Assembly (NCBI GenBank): GCA_041477005.1
Contig: JBGOUJ010000289.1
Location: 1 to 9,371 of the forward strand
Length of the DNA stretch: 9,371 bases
From: JBGOUJ01 sp041477005
GTDB taxonomy: Bacteria > Acidobacteriota > Terriglobia > Bryobacterales > JACQDG01
Direction of reading: 5' to 3'
The first letter of the stretch is position 1. Each line of letters begins with the position of its first letter. The notes beneath the pieces are model-generated. The model did no database searches, was not told where the DNA came from, and saw only the letters and a list, made by a program, of their open reading frames with translations. Shown piece by piece: positions 5,811 to 9,371 of the stretch. A program made the position numbers and the translations under genes.

Positions 5811-7368
5811 CGTCCTGGAGATCGGAGGGAGGAGGGTTGGCGTCGAGGACATTGTTGCCGTCGGGCGATATGGGGCCCGCGTCGAGTTGACCGGGAAGGT
5901 GGACGTGCGGCGGCGGATCGAGCGGTCGCGGGAATGGATCGCGGCGGCTTTGAAGCGCGGGGAGATCATCTACGCGGTCAACACCGGGGTGGGGACCAAC
6001 GCTGTGTTTTTGCTGCCGGAAGACGCGGTGGAACAGTTTCAGGAGAGAACTTTGCAGCAGCTTTGCTGCGGGACGGGACCGCCGCTCTACGGGGAGATCG
6101 TGCGCGCCTCGATGCTGCTGCGGGCGGTGACACTGGCGCTCGGATACTCGGCGGTGCGGGTGGGGGTGATCGAGCAGTTGGTGCGGGTGCTGAATGCGGG
6201 CATCACGCCGATCGTGCCGCGCTACGGGTCGGTCGGGGCGAGCGGCGATCTGATTCCCTCGGCTTACGTGGCGATGGCGCTCGTCGGGCAGGGGCAGGTG
6301 GCGTACCGGGGCAAGGTGCAGACGGCGCGGCGGGCGCTCCAGCAGGCCCGGATCGCGCCGCTCCGGCTGGGCTACAAGGAAGGCATCTCGCTGATCAACG
6401 GTACCACCACCATGACCGCCGCGGCGGCGCTGGCGGTCGAAGACGCCGACGCCGTGCTGCGGGCGTTTCTGGCGGCGGCAGCGCTGTGCGTCGAGGCGCT
6501 GGGCGCTTCGACGGAGCCTTTCGAAGACTGGGTGCAGCGGGTGAAGGGGCACGCCGGGCAGAGGAGCGTGGGGCGGTATCTGCGGCGGCTGCTCGAAGGC
6601 TCGCGGGCGGTCGGCTCTACGGCCGAGCTGCGGCGGCGGGCCAAGAGCCAGAGGGCGGCGGGCCGGTCCGAAGAGGCGATCCAGAGCGGTTACTCGATCC
6701 GCTGCCTCCCGCAAGGTATCGGCCCGATGCAGGAGGCGCTCGGCGCGGCGCGGGCGGTGGTCGAGATGGAGGCCAACTCGGCCAACGACAACCCGCTGGT
6801 CGATCCCGCCACCGGCCGGGTGTACCACACCGGCAACTTCTACGGCGGCCACATCGCGCGGGCCATGGATGGGCTGAAGCTGGATCTCGCCAACCTGGCC
6901 AATTGGTCCCACTCGCTGATGGCGGTGATTGTGGACGACCGCTTCTCCCACGGCCTGCCGCCGGCGCTGGTGGCCGAGCCGGGTGTGAACACGGGATTCA
7001 AGGGGATGCAACTGAGCCTGGCGGCGCTCGCCTGCGCGGTGCGGCAGATGGCTTCGCCGAGCCTGGTGCACCCGGTCTCGACCGAGCAGCACAATCAGGA
7101 CATCGTCAGCCTGGGCGTACACGCGGCGCTCACCGCGCGCGACGCCCTCGATTGCACCCGGAACGCGGTCGCCATCCTGCTGCTCGCCGCCTGCCAGGGA
7201 ATCGATCTGCGGGGAGCGGCCGCCAAGCTCGGGGCGGGAACCCGCCGGGTCTACCGGGCCGTGCGGTCGCGAAGCACGTTCGTGGAAGCCGACCGGCCGC
7301 TGCAGGACGACATCGCGGCCGTCGCGCGGGCGATAATGAGCGGGGAGCTGTCGCTGCCGGGGTGGTAA
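5803..7368 (+). CDS. MIO-type aromatic amino acid ammonia-lyase or 2,3-aminomutase (HAL/PAL/TAL superfamily)
   Basis: The 521-residue length is typical of bacterial family members. The autocatalytic MIO cofactor triad is A146-S-G148 in GSVGASGDLIPSAYVA. Other active-site landmarks are Tyr57 (IYAVNTGVGTN), Asn199 (SLING), Arg300 in YSIRC (substrate carboxylate), Asn330 in NSANDNPLV and F346 in GNFYGG. The late motif is STEQHNQDIVSLG, with Gln432 where histidases have the Glu of QEDHVS; this is the PAL/TAL/aminomutase form. The specificity pair that is Ser-His in histidase and Phe-Leu in plant PAL reads Gln86-Leu87 here. The enzyme should remove or shift the alpha-amino group of an aromatic amino acid, giving an arylacrylate or a beta-amino acid; lyase and mutase cannot be told apart from sequence. 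No ribosome binding site is visible and the ATG lies inside a repeat, but the distance to Tyr57 fits the family start. No hut genes are nearby. Confidence 0.87.
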   Translation: MKNVLEIGGRRVGVEDIVAVGRYGARVELTGKVDVRRRIERSREWIAAALKRGEIIYAVNTGVGTNAVFLLPEDAVEQFQERTLQQLCCGTGPPLYGEIVRASMLLRAVTLALGYSAVRVGVIEQLVRVLNAGITPIVPRYGSVGASGDLIPSAYVAMALVGQGQVAYRGKVQTARRALQQARIAPLRLGYKEGISLINGTTTMTAAAALAVEDADAVLRAFLAAAALCVEALGASTEPFEDWVQRVKGHAGQRSVGRYLRRLLEGSRAVGSTAELRRRAKSQRAAGRSEEAIQSGYSIRCLPQGIGPMQEALGAARAVVEMEANSANDNPLVDPATGRVYHTGNFYGGHIARAMDGLKLDLANLANWSHSLMAVIVDDRFSHGLPPALVAEPGVNTGFKGMQLSLAALACAVRQMASPSLVHPVSTEQHNQDIVSLGVHAALTARDALDCTRNAVAILLLAACQGIDLRGAAAKLGAGTRRVYRAVRSRSTFVEADRPLQDDIAAVARAIMSGELSLPGW

Positions 7369-7536
7369 CTCTTATGATTTCGAGCGAGAGGTGGCCTGCG
7401 ACGACTGGGTGGTTTCCTGGATGGGCGGCGAGCCCCGGTCGTAGGCGGCCTGGATGCAGGAGCAGTTGAGGCGGGTCCAGGAAGAGAAAATGCGCGAGAT
7501 GCGCGAACGTTTGAACCGGAATCCGTAAGGGCGCGA
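7369..7536. other. Gap between convergent genes, with a coding-like remnant and no clear terminator
   Basis: This 168-base gap lies between the ends of the lyase and aminotransferase genes. No GC-rich hairpin with a T-run is apparent on either strand. One plus-strand frame reads coherently as YDFEREVACDDWVVSWMGGE, then hits TAG at 7442-7444, and continues as a 24-codon piece from ATG 7454 to TAA 7528 encoding a charged helix (MQEQLRRVQEEKMREM). It has no ribosome binding site and no recognised family. It could be a decayed gene end or chance. Confidence 0.35.
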
Positions 7537-8706
7537 TCAGCGGCGGGCGGCGGGCGAGGCGGCGAGGATCTCCCGCACCGCTTCCTGTATCCGGTCGAGC
7601 CCGGCCTGGAGGACTTCGGCTGGGGGCCCGTAATTGATGCGCAAATAGCGATCCATGCCGAAGTGGTCTCCGGGGACCACCAGGACGCTTTTCTCATCCC
7701 GGAGCTTTCGCATCAGCTCAGGCGAGCTGACCTCGAGATCGTATTTCAAATAGGCAATGGCGCCGGCGGCGGGCGGCACGCAGGTGAACAGGCCGGCGTT
7801 TGACGCGATCCATTCTTCCAGAAGCGGGTAGTTGCGGCGGAGAATGCTCCGGGTGCGCTCCAGTATCCGTTGGCGGGTTGACGGCGCCAGCGCGATGCGG
7901 GCCAGACGGTCGCTGAGGGTGCTGAGGGCTATTGTCGTGTAGTCGTGGCAGCCCCAGAGATCGGCGATGGCGTCTTTCGGGCCGGCGATCCAGCCGACGC
8001 GGAGGCCGGGGAGACCGTAGGCCTTGGAGAGGCCGTTGGTGATGAGCACCTTGTCGTAGCGGCCCCAAAACGACGGCGTGGTTGGGCCGCATCGCTCGGC
8101 GCCCTGGTAGACTTCGTCGGCCAGGAGCCAGGCGCCGGCGCGGCGGGCGGCGTCGACGATCGCCTGCATCTCGGTTTCGGCGAGCACGGCGCCGGTGGGA
8201 TTGTTGGGATTGCACACGGCGATCAGCCTCGTCGGAGGCGAGGCGCGTCGAAGCGAGGTACTTCCAGGCGAGATGGCCCGGGAGAGCTGCTCCAGGTCGA
8301 CCGACCAGCCGCGGTCCTCGCACAGGCGGAAGGGAACGATGCTGGCGCCGAGCGACCGGGCCAGTCCCCAGATCTGCATGTAGTTGGGCAGCATCAGGAC
8401 GATCTGGTCGCCGGGCTCGACCACGCGCCAAACGGCGAGGAAATTCGCCTCGGCGGCGCCGGTGGTGACGAGCACGTTGTCAACGTCGGCGCCGGGGTAG
8501 AGGCCGGCGATCTGCCGGCGCAGCTCGATGGTTCCGTTCGTCTGGCTATAGCCCAGCTTCTGATCGAGCAGCTCGCGCAGCAGCTTCTCGTCCTCGACCA
8601 GCTCGGCAACGGCCATGGGGTGGACGCTGCTCTCCGAGAGGTTGTACTCGACGAGGTTCTCCCACTGCGATTGGAGACGCTCCATCTCGAAAGGTTCAAT
8701 CTTCAT
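7537..8706 (-). CDS. Fold-type I PLP-dependent aminotransferase (class I/II)
   Basis: The protein has 389 residues and a complete aspartate-aminotransferase fold. PLP-binding landmarks are TTGAAEAN (81-88, phosphate), NPNNPTG (166-172), ADEVY with Asp197 pairing the pyridine nitrogen and Tyr200, the Schiff-base Lys228 in LSKAYGLPGLRVGW with Arg236, and the substrate carboxylate Arg356 in YLRINYG. Conserved family phrases (LPNYMQIWGLARSLGA, TPSFWGRYDKV, EKSVLVVPGDHFGMD) place it in a group usually labelled only as aminotransferase class I/II and distantly like capreomycidine-synthase-type PLP enzymes; the amino donor is not predictable. Residues 148-157 look like an insertion in a surface loop. 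It follows the cysteine hydrolase by 29 bases on the same strand, so the two are probably co-transcribed. Only a weak AGAGAA precedes the ATG, consistent with translational coupling. It converges with the MIO lyase gene. Confidence 0.85.
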   Translation of the reverse strand: MKIEPFEMERLQSQWENLVEYNLSESSVHPMAVAELVEDEKLLRELLDQKLGYSQTNGTIELRRQIAGLYPGADVDNVLVTTGAAEANFLAVWRVVEPGDQIVLMLPNYMQIWGLARSLGASIVPFRLCEDRGWSVDLEQLSRAISPGSTSLRRASPPTRLIAVCNPNNPTGAVLAETEMQAIVDAARRAGAWLLADEVYQGAERCGPTTPSFWGRYDKVLITNGLSKAYGLPGLRVGWIAGPKDAIADLWGCHDYTTIALSTLSDRLARIALAPSTRQRILERTRSILRRNYPLLEEWIASNAGLFTCVPPAAGAIAYLKYDLEVSSPELMRKLRDEKSVLVVPGDHFGMDRYLRINYGPPAEVLQAGLDRIQEAVREILAASPAARR

Positions 8707-8735
8707 TTCTCTGACGGGCCAGCCGGAGCCTTACC

Positions 8736-9371
8736 CTATTGCTTCGCCAGAGCCCGGGCGACGTCGGCCGAGAGGACCGAAGGGCACCAGTATTTCTCGA
8801 TGTGCTGGATGACCAGCTCCGTGCCCTGGTCGTGGGAGACGTAGGGGCGATTCTCGGGATTGTACATGGAGTCGGTCAGGTCGCGGACCAGGACGCAGCG
8901 CATGCCCCAGCGGGTCATCTGCTTGATGGCGAACGTGCGGTTGAGGACGCACATGTTGGTGTGGACGCCCATGACCAACACGTTGTTGATGTCGCGGGCG
9001 CGCAGGAGGTTGTAAATCTCGGTTCCCTTGTCGGAGATGACGTCGTTGCCGGCGATGCGGAGCGTCGCAATCTCGCGGGACCAGGCCTTGAAGAACTTGT
9101 CGGGGGTATCGCAGCCGCCGGTTGAGTCGTCGATGGGGAGGGGCGGGTCGGCGAGGCTGAGATTCGGCGGCGGCTCGACCTTCGGCATCTCCAGAATGCG
9201 GCGGCGATACGGCGAGCCGGCGTAGAAATCCATCACCTCGGAAGGCGAGTGGATGATCTGGATGCCGTGGTCGCGGGCCTGGTCGACGAAAGGCGCCATC
9301 TTGCGGGCCAACGCGTCGACGCGCTTCGCCGCGCCGGAGCACCAGTGGTTGTTCCACATGTCGCAGATCAG
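8736..9371 (-). CDS. Isochorismatase-like cysteine hydrolase, 5' end beyond the window
   Basis: At least 211 residues are encoded. An ATG exists at 9357-9359, but the frame stays open to the window edge and reads LICD just before it. That Asp is the expected catalytic acid of the first strand (hydrophobic strand then D-M), so the real start lies outside the window. The catalytic cysteine is in GVHTNMCVLNRTFAIKQM (Cys137 counted from the internal ATG). The flanking VLVMG strand and the later VLVRDLTDSMYNPENRPYVSH are characteristic of a nicotinamidase/isochorismatase-like subgroup. The usual central Lys is not in a recognisable motif: the equivalent region reads NDVISDKG. The family hydrolyses C-N or vinyl-ether bonds in small amides or esters; the substrate here is unknown. 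No signal peptide is visible in the part seen. It is the upstream gene of the pair with the aminotransferase. Confidence 0.83.
   Translation of the reverse strand: MICDMWNNHWCSGAAKRVDALARKMAPFVDQARDHGIQIIHSPSEVMDFYAGSPYRRRILEMPKVEPPPNLSLADPPLPIDDSTGGCDTPDKFFKAWSREIATLRIAGNDVISDKGTEIYNLLRARDINNVLVMGVHTNMCVLNRTFAIKQMTRWGMRCVLVRDLTDSMYNPENRPYVSHDQGTELVIQHIEKYWCPSVLSADVARALAKQ

Noticed and set aside
5803..7368. Calling the MIO enzyme histidine ammonia-lyase (hutH)
   Set aside because: The Ser-His pair and the QEDHVS Glu of histidases are replaced by Gln-Leu and by EQHNQD, and there are no hut genes nearby.
5934..7469. A 511-codon plus-strand frame and a 450-codon minus-strand frame (5770-7122) overlapping the lyase gene
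   Set aside because: Both are Gly/Ala/Arg- or Arg/His/Pro-rich with no motifs, whereas the third frame encodes a complete MIO enzyme. Long shadow frames are normal at this GC content.
7500..7540. Possible bidirectional terminator at CGGAATCCG in the convergent gap
   Set aside because: It has only four base pairs with a one-base loop, which cannot form a stable hairpin, and there is no T-run on either side.

Overview
The window is GC-rich, with no rRNA, tRNA or CRISPR array that I can see. Its gene content looks like a soil or environmental bacterium of the Acidobacteriota (Bryobacterales/Solibacter type). That placement rests on general family resemblance (VCBS-propeller fusion, a Phd-type antitoxin, an HTNMCV-type cysteine hydrolase) and on the style of the intergenic repeats. 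It is an inference, not a marker-gene result.

Region 1 (about 116-2677, minus strand) holds one large gene for a TOTE-type primase-helicase: an N-terminal coiled coil, an archaeo-eukaryotic primase (AEP) domain and an SF2 helicase. It is a conflict/defence or mobile-element protein. A single in-frame amber codon at 1004-1006 cuts it between the Walker A and DECH motifs of the helicase, while the frame stays open on both sides. It is either a very young pseudogene, a two-piece protein or a base error.

Region 2 (2717-3208) is non-coding. It contains a possible promoter and two palindromes facing the TOTE gene, pieces of dispersed intergenic repeats rich in CTCTGCG/CGCAGAG, and a promoter plus strong ribosome binding site for the next gene.

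Region 3 (3209-5786, plus strand) begins with a Phd/YefM-type antitoxin. Its PIN toxin partner survives only as an 18-codon stub. The stub's stop codon overlaps (ATGA) the start of a 754-residue exported protein that joins a class C beta-lactamase-like serine hydrolase to a seven-motif, calcium-binding VCBS/FG-GAP propeller. 

Region 4 (5803-7368, plus strand) is an MIO-cofactor aromatic amino acid lyase or aminomutase. Its active-site signature is of the PAL/TAL/aminomutase type, not histidase. A 10-bp-period repeat sits across the junction with the previous gene and supplies both the stop codon of one gene and the start codon of the next.

Region 5 (7537-9371, minus strand, convergent with region 4) is a two-gene operon: an isochorismatase-type cysteine hydrolase running off the window edge, then a fold-type I PLP aminotransferase 29 bp downstream. 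The aminotransferase carries an apparent 10-residue in-frame insertion. The lyase and aminotransferase could both act on aromatic or modified amino acids, but nothing in the window proves a shared pathway.
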